Assembly (NCBI GenBank): GCA_021029095.1
Contig: JAJOHG010000111.1
Span: 23,203-87,202, forward strand
DNA length: 64,000 nucleotides
Origin: Phellopilus nigrolimitatus
Taxonomy: Eukaryota > Basidiomycota > Agaricomycetes > Hymenochaetales > Hymenochaetaceae
Direction of reading: 5' to 3'
Below the pieces are notes generated by a model. That model saw only the letters and a program-made list of their open reading frames with translations. It ran no database searches and was not told where the DNA came from. Both the position numbers and the translations under genes were made by a program. Shown here one piece after another: positions 11,229-24,144 of this stretch (position 1 is its first letter; every line of letters begins with the position of its first letter).

Positions 11229-12625
11229 TCAACGTTTGCTGACTGATTCGTCGTCGCTCACGCCCATTGTCATCGAAGTTGAATCCTCAGTTGACGTCCT
11301 TGAGAAGGATTTACCTTGGTCGTCCTGCATGGACTTACTCTGCGAAATCTGAACAACGAGCGGGCGCATAGGCACCTCCTGGTTCTCACAACGGTGCGCA
11401 GTGACTCCTCGAGAGTGTGTGGTGCTGCGTACGGTTTCTTCAGTGGAGAGACCCAACCCTATTCGCACAATAATAAGTGAGAACGTAATTCCCTGTATGA
11501 GGACCTTTTAAAAAACACAATTGACACGTAAAACAAGGCATGCGTATTCGACGTACGATGATTTGAGTTGTCATATCAAGAGCGATGTAGCATGCCCAGG
11601 ATCCGCTGGCATATGTTGTCATCAGTGAGATAAGTGAGGCTGAGTAAAGCGCGCCAGACTCGATAACGATAGCTATGACCGGTGACAGACTGTTCCTAAA
11701 CACAAGCCCCGCAACTTGGCGTTCTGTCCACCATATTTTAAACGCGATGAGCGCTGCCGAATTGAAGGAAACCGCAGTTGTAAGAAAAAAGTCTCACAAA
11801 TGTAAATAGTTGAGAAACGAACCGGTGCAGGTGAAGTTTGTAAACAGCGTGAGCGAAAAGAATGCGAGAATCCAATGTTTTAGGAGTAATTTAAAAACTG
11901 TGTCTGACGGCGAAGTGGCGAGTGCTGTATAAACCTCCGGGACTACGCCGCAAACTGCATTACATTACGGCTTAGTACAGTAAAAGCGAAGCCAAGTATG
12001 TCTCGAGCTTACATACCGAAACTGCCCATCAGGAGTACTATTGCGGGATAAACGAGTCGTTTATCTCCAGACCACACGATGTTTAAGCGATAAATCTATA
12101 ATGTCCCGTTTCCTATGAGACAATAGAGGTAACTTCAAGCACAGAGATACATACAACAAAACCGTCACCAACGAGTGTCTGCATAGTGTATAGGCCGACT
12201 TTGAAAAGGTAGGGAACATCAGTTGTCGCAGCGAAGTATGCGCCCGGGGCTCCTCTTTCGCCCCGCTTATCGATGAATCCCAGAAAAACTCTGCGAGTGC
12301 TAAAGATAATATGCTATAAAAGCGCGCGATTTGATTCATTCTGAAGATATTGTAAAATAAATGATCACGTACCGCAAATGCCACGACATACATTACTATT
12401 GAAACGGCGATAATTTTCTTGTTCAAGCGGCGCTGGAGTTTCCTCTGTCTGAAAACCAAGATATATATCGTGATGGCGAACAGCATGGAGAAAAGTCCTT
12501 CGAATATGCGAAGTATGTCAGACAGGCAGCCTACGCTCCATTAAAGTGAAAGGAAAAGGCACACCAAGAAGCACAGATTCAACCATAAGTGCGAGCAAGG
12601 ATGCTTCATCAGGTCCTAGAGCCAT
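11229..12625 (-). CDS. Seven-transmembrane protein of the agaricomycete type
   Basis: Seven exons: 12565-12625, 12392-12497, 12155-12299, 12017-12095, 11823-11954, 11557-11753 and 11229-11492. Every phase agrees, giving 327 aa. The start MALGPDEASLLALMVESVLL leads into helix 1. Family marks follow: MQTLVGDGFV, IYRLNIVWSGDKR, WILAFFSLTLFTN, VIESGALYSASLISL and FSLIIVRIGLGL. The C-terminal tail is Ser/Thr-rich and cytosolic-looking. These proteins are numerous in mushroom-forming fungi and resemble receptors, but no ligand is known. The second intron donor is the least certain, because a competing donor lies 19 nt downstream. The gene at 24145-25400 belongs to the same broad class. Confidence 0.8.
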
Positions 12626-12973
12626 GCTTACCAGGTGGATATTTTAATATATGGGCTTCCTGCGAGTCCGACAAAGATGTTGTGCCTTTTATACCCTCGT
12701 CCTGAACATGGATGAAGTGCGAAGAACACGGTGAGTTGAGATCGTTTCCGTAACACTAGGCTTCCCTATAAATCTTGATGATCGGGAATGGCATTAAGTT
12801 TCCTTCTGTGCCGACGCACGTTTGATGTTTGATCCTCATTTAACTCGTCTGCCTTCGATCCATTTGGGCTCTGCAGCATACATCCAAAAATCTGTTTTCT
12901 CAGCCACCTTACGTCTCCTTCACTGGTGCAACTAGATTTTAATCAAAGAGAAATACTGCACTGCATAGACTCG

Positions 12974-13400
12974 TCAACACCACCAATGAGACGCATGCCA
13001 GGAGATCATACATCTGCGAACACGTCCTTGTGATTCGGAACAGCCATGCTGCATATATCGCCAAGATTTGAAAGAATCCATTATTTTGTTGTCTTCGTTG
13101 TTACGAGAAGACGTCGCCCAGGACTCCCACTGATACACTGTGCCTCTCATTCGGGTCTGAATCCCAAATTCCATGAGCGAGGACGAGCCGTGCTTACAAG
13201 AGGAGGTTGATGGACGACTATGTAAGTGTCGCAGCGGTAGCAGACGAAGTCAGATAATCCTGAGCACTTGATGAGATCGCTGAGGACATTGGACAACCGT
13301 CGCATGTACGGATCACCGAGAACGTTCAGGGGGCAGCAGCGCGCAAGCTCGACGCGCAAGCGGTGCCATCGAGGAGGTGGTAACGCGAGCGCGGCAAATT
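12974..13400 (-). pseudogene. Possible gene fragment, unrecognised
   Basis: On the minus strand an open stretch reads LARCCPLNVLGDPYMRRLSN and continues to CYRCDTYIVVHQPPL, followed by a GTAAGC donor. A further open piece downstream reads DPNERHSVSVGVLGDVF. The upstream part overlaps the inverted repeat shared with 26110-26262. No intact start or end could be fitted, so this is either a fragment or a gene I cannot assemble. It is divergent to GCV1. Confidence 0.3.
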
Positions 13401-13497
13401 TCTTGTGTTTATCTCATATAGTGTCGACGTTTCCTACATTTCGGACTGAAGACGGAGAAGGAGAGAAATTTCAGATCACGGGATGGCACGTGACATG
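13333..13497 (-). repeat. Inverted copy of the segment at 26110-26262
   Basis: Reverse-complemented, this reads CATGTCACGTGCCATCCCGT and continues through GAGATAAA, ACAAGAAAT and GATGGCACCGCTTGC. This matches the + strand at 26110-26262 with scattered differences and a small length change. It lies directly upstream of GCV1. Confidence 0.85.
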
Positions 13498-13566
13498 AGA
13501 GACACGGTGACACGGGTGCCCGCGCTACTCCGGTCTTCAACGAGGACGAGGACGACGGCGACAACA

Positions 13567-15035
13567 ATGCTGGCTGCGCGTCGTCTAACTCGGTTCAGGA
13601 AATGTAACGCCCTGCAGCTACGGGGTTTCCAAACAAGTGCGCGCGCCGCTCAGGTTCAGAGAACAGGCCTCTACGACTTTCATGTCGAAAACGGCGCGAA
13701 GATGGTGCCCTTTGCTGGGTACTCGATGCCGTTGATGTACGGCAGCGTTGGCGCAGGTGCGCTTTTTGCATTTCCTGCTGGGTATTTATTCATGCGTGTG
13801 TGCTGCAGTCGCGAGCCATCACCATGTCCGTAACTCAGTCGGGCTCTTCGACGTCGGTCATATGGTCCAGTCGAAGTAAGATTACCTTCCATCTTTTATT
13901 GCTGACCGGCTCTGACGCGCTGCAGCTTCCTTGGCGCGACCGCGACGGAATTCCTGGAATGGATCACGCCTTCCGACCTCGCCGCCCTCCCTCCGTACTC
14001 CTCCACCCTCTCCGTCCTCCTCAACGACAAGGGCGGCATTATCGACGACACCGTCATCACCAAGCACGCTCCCGACGCGTTCTACGTTGTCACTAATGCT
14101 GGCCGCCGCACGCCTGACCTCGCTTGGTTCCGTGCGCGCCTCGCTGAGTGGAACGCCAGCGCGCGTGCGGACAAGGGGCCCGTCACACTCGAGGTGCTTG
14201 ACGGTTGGGGTCTCGTTGCGCTCCAGGGCCCTGAAGCTGCGCCGCTCCTTCAAGGTCTCACAGCATTCGACCTCAGCCAGCTCACCTTCGGTCGCTCTGC
14301 TTTCGTCCCGCTTGAGGGCTTCAACGTCCACGTTGCGCGCGGTGGATACACTGGCGAGGACGGTTTCGAGATCTCCATCCCGCCATCACAGACGCTCGAG
14401 CTCACTAGGCTTCTCGTCCGCCCACCCGTCCAGCTCACCGGCCTGGGCGCACGCGACAGCCTGCGCCTCGAGGCGGGAATGTGCCTCTACGGGCACGATC
14501 TCGACGAAAACACAAGCCCTGTTGAAGCCGGCCTTACATGGGTCGTCGGTGCGCATTTTTCCTCTGAGATTTGCTTACTCTTAGACTGAATGAAAGATGA
14601 ACAGGCAAGGAGCGTCGAAAGACAGGCGGTTTCATCGGCGCCGAGGGTGTACTCGCGCACATCGCCCAGGGCCCACCGCGCCGTCGGGTTGGACTAACCG
14701 TTGAAGGCGCCCCCGCCCGCGGTACGTTCTCCACACTTCTTTTTTCCCTCCCTTTTCGGCTTCTGACTAAACCTTCTGACTTAAATTACTATTTATCAGA
14801 GGGAGCAAAGATCCTCACACCTGACGGCAGCACGGAGCTCGGAGCAGTGACTTCCGGCATCCCGTCGCCGACGCTTGCGAAGCATATCGCGATGGGGTAT
14901 GTGGGCACGGGACACCACAAGCGTGGTACTCCGCTTGCGGTCGAGGTGCGCGGCAAGCTGCGCCCAGCTGTCGTCACCCCGATGCCCTTCGTGCCGACGC
15001 GCTATTGGCGGGGCGAGGGAGGGCAGGGACCGTAG
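13567..15035 (+). CDS. GCV1: Aminomethyltransferase, T protein of the glycine cleavage system, mitochondrial
   Basis: Exons 13567-13756, 13809-13875, 13926-14548, 14605-14721 and 14800-15035; phases agree, 410 aa. The start [20 protein letters not shown] looks like a mitochondrial presequence; an in-frame ATG at 13483 would add 28 aa. T-protein signatures: [33 protein letters not shown] and [20 protein letters not shown]. The enzyme transfers the methylene group from the lipoyl H protein to tetrahydrofolate, releasing ammonia, in the mitochondrial matrix. Length is normal for the family. No damage seen. The other glycine-cleavage subunits are not in the window. Confidence 0.95.
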
Positions 15036-15231
15036 GGAGGGATTTCTTGTATATGGTCAATGCGGACGTCTTGTATATCTAAGATATGATATTTTGCACC
15101 TCGGCACTCAGCTCATATAAGTTACATGAGAGCCTAACGCCTAACGCGATGCAAGCCACTATGATATAGCTTTCCATACGATGATAACCCTTTCTGACTC
15201 TTAGAAGTTGAGTGCATTTGAGGTGGTTTAC

Positions 15232-17104
15232 CTAAGCAGGGACTGCGATGAGACTTGGCCACCAAATCTTGCTTCCTTGGTTCTTGTGGACCTTTACAAG
15301 CTTCCATCCCGCAGCCTCCATGACACTTGTATGTCCGTCGATGGTGCGCTCTTGGGAATTGAGAGAGTTCATGATCTTAACCAAGCTTTATACATATGAA
15401 ATTGAATGAAATATAGCAACTTTGCTTACGACCATGTCCACACTGTATGAAAGAAGATTGGCTCCACCCATATTCGGAAGAAGTGGCGCAGGTGGTTTCA
15501 GCGTTTCATCCGACAGATACTTCTTCGGAGCGTCGCAGGCATAGCCGACGATACTGTCCACAACGATTAATTTGGTCGATGGACCGGCAACGTCCCGGAG
15601 ACGACGTAGGAGCTTGATAACGTATTTGTTAGACCAGTCGTGAACAATCATCCTCAGTAGGAAAACGTCTGGCGTTCCAGGAAGGGTAGGTTGTGCCTCG
15701 AAGAAGTCAGTTTCTACGAGATGGAAAGTCTTTGACGTCAGACTTATAAAGAATGTGCCGATGTAGCTACTCACCGACAAAATATACCTTTCCAGTCGAA
15801 ATGTGGAATGGCAATTTGGTTTGCCAATACTAGGAGCAGGGAATAACTCAAAACAATTATTGAGAATCAAGAGCGAGTTTGAGTTTACCTCTTTTGCTTT
15901 CTCGAGGACACCGGCAGTGTCCTCAATAGCGACATGTAACTCCGGGAACACTTTTGCGATCTCGAGAGCTACATGACCCGTCCCCCCTCCGACATCGACA
16001 ATGAGGCCGCCTTTGGGTATCGTAGACCAGTCAAATTCTGTGTCGATTGACTCTGATTTAGCTCGAGTGGAATGGACAGAATCAGGATTTCTAACCTGAT
16101 AAGATTGCCTCAGGGCCTCCGGAGTCGCATAATAATCCCATTGCGATAGGGTTGTCCCGACGCCTTTTTGAAAACCAGCGTGAATAACCTCGCCAGAAAA
16201 CGCAGTCTCTGGATCTGTTAGAACATCTTGCATGTACACGGAAGCCTTCATGCATTCGTCGGCTCTACGAATGACGGTACGACTAAATTATCCCAAGAGA
16301 TAATTCAGACACACGTACCCGTATCCGACGATTGCTGCGAAACCTGGGGAGTGCTTATGTTTGATCTCAGAGCTTTTTATGTTTCTGTCAGAACGTCCTT
16401 TTGCACAGATAAGACGAGATGCTCACAAGTTATCTGTGATTTCTTTTCCTGTATCAAGAAGAGAGGAAAGCAAGTTGTGGGAAAATACGTCAGGAGTGAC
16501 TTCCTGGAACCAGTGATTCGTAGCCAGGTAGCGAAGTATTCGAGCTGACAATCATCATAACTTAGTTTATTAAGATTTTTAAGTAATGCGCGTCACTCAC
16601 CAAGTTTCTTGGGGTCTAAACCGTTCTTTGAAGCAATTTCTTTGACATGCATACCCTGGCTTTTTTTCTCAGCAAGGATATAACAAAGCATAAAGCGCAG
16701 AGGTCTCAGACCTTTGATCCTGCAGGCCTGATGATTTCAGCGACATTGGTCGCTTCAACTATACCGAGCGTACTCGACAAAGTAAACTGCGATTATAGCC
16801 ACTTAAATCTCAGCCTCAAGAACAGAAATAACAAAGCAGATAAAGTACACACCCGAAATGCAGATTCCGTCAAGGTAGTCGCAGGAGGCTGAACCGTAGC
16901 GATCAGTTGAAAGGCGGCGACGACGATGAGGCCAATGGAGTCTGCGACTTCAGGATGGTTTCGGATCCCGCTGGAGCTGAATTCAGAGTGCTCGATGGGG
17001 TGGTGAAGAGAGGGGAAATCTTTTCCCGTCGTTACACAAACACCGACAATCTTGTCGATGGATGACGAGATGATGTTGCGAAGAGCTTTCAGATCGCTGG
17101 CCAT
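15232..17104 (-). CDS. SAM-dependent O-methyltransferase, family 2 (fungal type)
   Basis: About nine short exons on the minus strand, ATG 17104 to TAG 15232. The N-terminal helical dimerisation part runs from MASDLKALRNIISSSIDKIV through STLGIVEATNVAEIIRPAG and GMHVKEIASKNGLDPKKL to ILRYLATNHWFQEVTPDVF. Next comes DECMKASVYMQDVLTDP. The SAM-binding motif is LIVDVGGGTGHVALEIAK. The catalytic His is in LRMIVHDWSN. The C-terminus is AAGWKLVKVHKNQGSKIWWP, then SLIAVPA. The enzyme methylates a small hydroxylated substrate, usually a phenol or polyketide. A degraded copy of its last exon occurs at 50928-51019. Neighbours are GCV1 (tail-to-tail) and a GMC oxidoreductase (head-to-head). Confidence 0.9.
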
Positions 17105-18219
17105 TTCTCTTCCTCAGATTGGGCGTAACGTTGTTGGGGAGATTGTAGCGTTGTTATACGGTACTACAGCTAATGCAAACAAAAGAGCATCCGGTATCTG
17201 ATGCGAAATAGAAGCTTTAGTGGGGTACAAATATTGCAGCAGTGATGGCCTTTCTGCGCGGAGGGCGCAGACACCAAATCACAGTCCTGCATAAATTGAC
17301 AGTGATATTCTTCAAACAGTCAGGAGATCTGATTACTGCCTGCTTCCATGGCTGTTGTTGGTGAGAAGCAGATCGCGTTAGAGATTGAAAAGCTACAACA
17401 GAAACAAGTAAGCCATTGTTGATTTAATTACGTATACTCACATGAGGCCTTTGTTGTTCTTGAAGCTAATTAGGGCCATCCAGCCGACTAAGAAGCATCA
17501 GTCCAGAACAAACAATCATGTATCCCGTTCGATAAACCAGTACTCTATGAGCTTGTACGTTGAAGGGAAAAGGCACAAGCCGAGTTTCTGAACCTGTTTC
17601 GGGATTACGGACATATCGGATAGATTAGTAAGCATCTAGCATATAGCACCTGTCGCGTTTGCCACGCACCGCCAACGGGTCAAACGGACTCTCTGCGCGA
17701 CCTCTGGCGACTTCGTCCCTCACATTTCAACAGATTCAGCAGATTCAGGAGACGATCACGTCGAAATAGACGTATATTTGCGCGTGTATGCCCATGTAAC
17801 GCTGTCTAGTCGACATGGAGCTCCTATCCTTGAATCCCCAGAGTTACTAGCCGATAGACTTCAAACCTTCTGATACGAATGCAAAACCTTTCTCTCGAGC
17901 CCAGACATGTTTTGCGGCGCTCATCTGAGCCTCGGTGTTGATTCCCATTGACAAGCCTGCCTGATGGGACTTATAAGTAATGATAATGCTATTTCATGTG
18001 AGAACTGCGTTGATCTAAGATGTCTGAAAGGATTTTGTGTTACTTGATATTATGAGACCGGAGACAAGAACACGGAGCGGGTACTTCGGTCTTCTCTGAT
18101 GCTAATCGCACCACTAGCACAAAAAGAGCAAATTTCCTTGGCACGGAAAGAGCAGGTTGTATGCGCCCCCTTCGCCTGTGCAAATTTCTGAGGTGGTAAA
18201 CCATCTGTGCTCATAGGCA
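17105..18219. other. Divergent promoter region between the O-methyltransferase and the GMC gene
   Basis: A short reading frame at 17350 (MAVVGEKQIALEIEKLQQKQ) is followed by a GTAAGC donor, but no second exon fits, so it is not called as a gene. The rest shows nothing recognisable. It presumably holds the promoters of the two flanking, divergently transcribed genes. Confidence 0.4.
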
Positions 18220-21067
18220 ATGACTTCATCCGTGGACGACGTAGCTAACAAGTCTTTTGACTACGTTATTATTGGTAGGTACCCTAAACTCCGAACTTTT
18301 GTCGAGCCCTTTGCTTGACCCGCATTTTTTTCTTTAACAGGTGGCGGAGTGAGCTTAATGACTTATTTTCTCTGTTATGAAAATTATGGCTTACGCGCAA
18401 CTAATTAGACTGCCGGCCTGACCGTCGCAGCGCGGCTTTCTGAAGACCCAAGTATTTCTGTCGCCGTCATTGAAGCGGGTTCCGCCAAGTTCAACGACCC
18501 TCTTATCGGTGAATGAATCTCAATGTTGTGCTCGCCTTAAAAAGCTCATGTGGTGTTTATCTAAGCGATACCGGCGCAGCAGGGCAAGTTTGTTGGGAAG
18601 CCCGACTATGACTGGTTCTTCCAGACTACGCCACAGACACATGCAAATAACAAGCAACGCTTTTGGCCAAGGGGCAAGACGCTCGGAGGAAGCTCAGCTG
18701 TCAACTTCTTTGTATGTCTCTTTTACGCGGAGTGTTTGGGAAATAATATATACTTAATCGAGCTTATTGTTAGGCTTGGAATAAGCCCTCTGCGCAAGAC
18801 ATAGATGCATGGGGGAAGCTGGGAAATCCTGGTTGGAACTGGGATAAATTCGCTTATTACTGCAAGAAGGCGGAGACGTGAGTCAGTATTCAGACATTAC
18901 TGTTTGATAGCTAAAACTTATGAAATACAGCTTCAACCTCCCCGCGAGCGCTGCTGGCCAGACGTTTAAGAAGCTGTACCATCTTGACTCTTTTGGAACG
19001 TCTGGACCTGTACAGTTGACGGTGCCAGAGTCCATTATGGCGGCAGAAGCCGAGATTCATGAGGTTCCTGCCCTTCTTTAGGGACCGGCTGAACAGGCTG
19101 ACTAACAGACGTATTTCTCATTAGTCACTCGCTAATGCAGGAGTCCCAGTTGCAAAAGATCCTGTAAGCTCTGCTGCCCTACTATAATTGTTTCCAAAAC
19201 TGACTTCACTACTCTGAAGTTCAAAGGCGATGTATGGACTTCGGATTTCATAATTAATGGTCCTTACCAATTCCATCCTTTTAGCCCGTCGGAACATACT
19301 TGGCACCAACTTCTATTGACCCAAAGACTTTTACGCGGTCTGACGCTTTTACCGTGAGTGAGGCAATCATCAACTTTATATGCTGCCTGAAGGCTTCCAT
19401 TTAAGGCATACTACTTGCCTAACAAAGGTAGGCCGAACCTCAAAGTCCTTTGTGATGCGCTAGTCCATCGTATCATCGAAGAACCTGGTGAACCTGGTGA
19501 AGAATTTAAAGCATCAGGTGTCGCATTTGAATACGATGGGCGTGTCCTCTCTGTAAACGCCAAAAAGGACGTCATCGTGAGCGCCGGGTAAGCTCGAACA
19601 ATCCACCTGAAAGTGTGTACTTATTAATGATTGTATCGACTTCAGTGCTCTGAAATCACCGCAGATTCTCGAGCTTTCTGGAATTGGGGATAGAAAGATA
19701 CTGCAGCATGTCGGGATTAGGACTGTCGTCAACCTCCCAGGGGTCGGAGCGAACATGCAGGAACATATCGGCAGCTTTACAACTTTCGGTAACAACCTTC
19801 GGCACTTCAAAGTGATACGTGACTGATTATTTAATCGTGCAGAGCTGGACCCCAAACATGGCTCCGAGACACTCGATGTTCTTGATGATGAAAAGATAGC
19901 GGCCGAGCAACTTGCACTCCAGTGCGTAACAAACATTTGTAGCTTTATTTAATGACATCGACATGTTGCCCATATAGCTCTGAGGGCAAGGGAATCCATT
20001 GTCGCGGAATCACTCATTTTGCTATGCTTCCTCTTTCTGCTGTTACTTCCACTCCAGAAGAGTCCCAGAAGCTCATTGCGCGCCAGCGTGCCCGTATTCA
20101 GGAGAAATTTGAAGCGGGAAATCTGCTTCCAGGCCTCAAAGAGCAGTACGAGCTTGAACTCGCGGAGTACGAGAGTGGGAAAAGCGGCAACTGCGAGATC
20201 GCGGTCCTTCCCAAGTGCTACATTCCAGGAAGTAAGGCGCATTTAATGATATTTTATAGCTTCGATTGATGAGCATTTTCATGCAGTGGCTGAGAAGGGC
20301 AAATTGTATTTCACCGTAATCTGTGCGAACAATCACACATTCAGTCGCGGAACGATCGTACGTACCTAATCCGCTATGTTCAGGCATTTTATGTCCAAAG
20401 TTAAACATTTTAATCTTAGCATGTCAAGTCGTTGGACCCGCATGTCCAGCCAGAAATCGACCCCCACTATCTCGAGGATGAATTTGGTGAGCTTGCACTC
20501 ACTACATACCGAAAAAAATCAACTGTACAAGCTTACTGCCGCTCAGATCTTGATGTTATCACGGAGAACTTGAAGTTCGCTCGACGGCTTGAATCAATAG
20601 AGCCCTTCAAGAGCTTGATTGGTATATTTCTGTCTGCTCGTTGTCTATCTTGCTCATAATTAATCCTCAAAATGAAACAGTCAAAGAAGTCGTTCCTGGC
20701 CCGAGCGTCAAGACAGAGGAAGCGCTCCGAGAACATGTGAAAGCCACAGTAACTACAATATTCCGTGCGTCCCTTTCCACGGACTATGATATAATCTCAC
20801 CATCTTATTTATAGATACCACGAGCACGCTGAGCATGGTTCCGCGTGAGCACAATGGGGTTGTCGACTCGAAATTGCGGGTATACGGCACGAAGAACGTC
20901 CGCGTCGTGGACCTGAGCATTGTCCCTCTTAATGTCGCCGCTCATATCCAGTGTAAGTTCTCGGAATCATGGCTTCATGTCATCAGTAAGCTTAGTTTTG
21001 TTAAGCGACGGTGTATGCGATCGCCGAGCAAGCCGCGGATATTTTCAAGGCCGAGCACTCGAAGTAA
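18220..21067 (+). CDS. GMC-family FAD oxidoreductase (aryl-alcohol oxidase / choline dehydrogenase type)
   Basis: A many-exon gene, ATG 18220 ([20 protein letters not shown]) to TAA 21067. The FAD-binding Rossmann motif is split by an intron, [16 protein letters not shown]. The GMC signature [13 protein letters not shown] and the second signature [15 protein letters not shown] are present. The C-terminal active site reads HTTSTLSM, followed by [20 protein letters not shown]. The second His lies in PLNVAAHIQ before [19 protein letters not shown]. No signal peptide is visible, so an intracellular enzyme is likely. It oxidises an alcohol using FAD and oxygen or another acceptor; the substrate is unknown. 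It is divergent to the O-methyltransferase. Confidence 0.9.
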
Positions 21068-21549
21068 GAGTGCGCGTTCGAAGATGAAGATGTAATTGTA
21101 TTCCTTCAAAGTTCGACCGATTTACTATGCGTACTTATTGAGTACCTTCAGGAAGAATGACCAAGGAGACATGTGGCTAAAAAAAGATGATGTGAATCGC
21201 TAGAAAAAATTCTTGATATTTTGTACAGTGACCATATATATGCGCAATTACAGTGATCAAAGTTGGTAAATATTTTGGAGAACTTGTTCGAATTTGGGCG
21301 GTGTGGCCAGCAGCAAGCTTGACCCAAAGCTCGATCTTCGTTGGTCTTGACCATAAACAACATGTGAAGAAAGACACGGCGTGTTGCCACACCGACTTGA
21401 TTGATCTGATTGATCCGCCTCTTTCGGAGCATTGCCGGCAAGCATCATCACCACTGGCCGTGGATTGCTCATGTCGCAGAGGAGTGAGCGTAACAGTACC
21501 AGCCGTATTGCTTGAAAAGATATCTTCCACGACATATTTCACTGTATCA

Positions 21550-22530
21550 TCATGCCCGATCAAAACAATCAAAACATCTTATGGAGACATATCGTACTTG
21601 ATAGAACAGCATGAAATCACCATAAGAATGTTGTACACAGAAGCTATAAAGACTCTTATTCAGCTGCTTGATGATTCCACGTCCGGATACAAACGAATAG
21701 TGAGGTGTTGGTCCGTAGGGCGACACGAATGGAGGCGCGAGGAGGAAACGCGAAGCCTTCGGTTCTCCCAAGCTAGATACGTGTGAGAATAAACTACGAA
21801 GGAGATTTGAATGAACGCACGAGTGCCCAGTTGCAGTTCTAAACGTCGTTTCGGTCCTATCCACCCCATCCACCACGTACAACAGGTAGCAGACAACATC
21901 CAGAAAACCTTCTTCAATAGTGTCCCCTCGCCCATCCAGAACCGGAGCCGGGTCCCAGCCGAACGGAGGCAGCGCCCTCTGCATGTTCTTCTCGAGCTTG
22001 CGGAGGATGTCTTCCTTCTAAGCGGGCCACTGCTGCACGGCCTATGAAAGTGGCGGCGTAGATGGCAGAGTCTGACTGAGCGACGACTCGTCCCTGCAGA
22101 AGCCCGCGTCGCTAAAGTCTGACCAGGAAAGCGTCGACCGCTCCGCGCCACCCTGATTACGGGCACTGTCGGTGAGGTCGAATTGCAGTGCAGAGGGGGC
22201 AGCACAGCCTTCTTTGAAGTCAAGCATCGAAATTCGCCCCATTTCATGTCTGTGAACGAGACAAACTTGGAGACCTCCGCAGGGTCTTCGAATAACTAGA
22301 ACTCCGTGCTCGTGGCCGAGCTGGCCGTAAACAACGAAGGTGTAAATAGAGACAACTTGGAAGCGTCGGGGAACAGAATGCTGGGGGGAAGGTCGCGCTT
22401 CTTGCGGTACGTGTCTGAGTAACGCGGCTCGAGACGGTCGCTGTTGCTTTTTTCGCCCGCGATGAACTCCCACTCATTACTTGCACGAACATTGGATCCC
22501 TCCGGCCCGCGCGCCCAACTTGCGCACGTA
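21550..22530 (-). pseudogene. Frame-broken relic of an unrecognised gene
   Basis: The minus strand carries three protein-like pieces in different frames, in this order: NVRASNEWEFIAGEKSNSDR ... LFPDASK; then VVYGQLGHEHGVLVIRR through MLDFKEGCAAPSALQFDLTD; then ILRKLEKNMQRALPPFGWDP followed by VLDGRGDTIEEG. The first two join in a natural way only if one base is restored near 22360, and no intron consensus is present there. The third follows a stop codon. This suggests decay rather than splicing. I do not recognise the family. Confidence 0.45.
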
Positions 22531-24144
22531 TAAACAGATCGGCGGTGTACATGTATGTACATGCGCACGTTTCCCCGGACACTCGACACGCGACGCATCC
22601 TCGCACCGAGCCGCGGACGCTTAAGGCTGTCGAGCGGCACGAAAGAGGCTGGGTAGCCTTGCACTCAGCTGAGAAGACACTGGGGCAGCGGTCGGCGGTG
22701 CCTGAGCAACTTGCAGACACACATACGATAGCAAGAGATGCTTGCAGGCGTAGGAGGTGCGAAGGTAGGCTGCGTATGTCGAGCCGAAAGTTCGCCAGCG
22801 ATAGTCCAAGTAATAGCTGACCGAGAAGAGACGCGAGAATGTGCGGGGATGAGACCAGAGGAGTCGAATGTGCAAGAAGACGGGTGAGCAAACCGAGGAG
22901 AGTGAGCAGGAGGCTGCGAAGGTCGAACACAGTGAACTGACGAACGTCGTGAGTTCGATTTTGCTGACATTTCTTGCATGCTCAAGTTGCCGCCCGCGCA
23001 AATAGTCTCCTAATGAACGAGCTCGCGGTGCTCGACACCAGAGACGACACGCACAGACCGTACGAGACTCTGTCGCAAAAGTTTCCCGGAGGGCATATGG
23101 CCTAGCAAAGCGCGCTCCTCCCGGGAGTCGCAGGCACACAGGAAACATATAATCAATTGGCGTACGGCGGGAGAGTCAAGGTCAAGAGCAGTGTTAGAGA
23201 AACAAAAACCGCGTCGTTAACCTGCGCCACTTCGTCAAAACTGAGTGCGAAGACGACAGCTAAATTTGTTGTTATTTGTTTACTCCACATTAGGAACGGC
23301 TTCACCGCAAGCATCTTTTCGTGATTTTGGATTGAACGATTGTCAAAAATGAACTTGAACATAATCTTCATAGCGCGATTCTTGCTGTTTGGACCGGAGA
23401 AACAGCCCTGGAAATATTACCGGTCTCACTGGCAGAGATATCTTATACCCTGACGTCTTGTGCGCTTAGATAAGAAGGCGTCTCCCGTCGATGACAAGAT
23501 CTAAATTTTGCAATCGAGTCCGTAAAAATTTCTTGATATCTCCATGTGATTCAATCGTGTCTAATCCAGCTTCAGATATAGGAGGACATGAAGTAGATAT
23601 TGTGCCGACCCGGCGATGTTGAAGTACCCCGATGTCGCCGAACAAATGAGGATTTTATTTGGATACGTTTCTAAAGCGGATTTTGGTATGGTATGCATGC
23701 CGTATCAGAATTTCGAAATGGTGATGCCGCTAGTCTCATCGCTATGCTGCGGTACTTTCTCCCACCCGTGACTCTATCCACCTCTTTCACATATCAAGCG
23801 ATGCCACTCGTTCTGAGATGTGAGCATCACTGAAGTACTCTCAATTGCTCTAGAGTACTTATGTCTGCTTGTCTCAAACCGTGCGCAGATCCCAATTGTT
23901 GGTACGTTACTTCTATCAGAATTTTAAACTTAAACTAGCACGCAGAAGCGAATGTGAGCACACGTTTCTTGCTGTGATCTTACAGAATGATTTGGTGCTT
24001 ATGATCAAATCAAAAAGAATCCAGTCATCGTGATTCGGAAGCGTGCGTTTACCTTTATTTGAAGGATTCAGGAGCCAGTCGTTCTCTCCGACTGACCGGG
24101 GCCGTCATTAATTTCTCTCAGATATTTCTCCCTGTCACCCGTCG
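22531..24144. other. Intergenic DNA, nothing recognised
   Basis: Long open frames near 22621-23148 on the minus strand have Arg/Ser/Cys-rich composition typical of chance frames in GC-rich DNA. No splice pattern or family support was seen. Confidence 0.4.

Noticed and set aside
17350..17409. Start-like peptide MAVVGEKQIALEIEKLQQ with a GTAAGC donor
   Set aside because: No second exon continues it; the next acceptor leads to an immediate stop.
22244..23148. Long minus-strand frames of 175-228 codons
   Set aside because: Composition is Arg/Ser/Cys-rich, there is no splice pattern, and the protein-like pieces there are short and in other frames.
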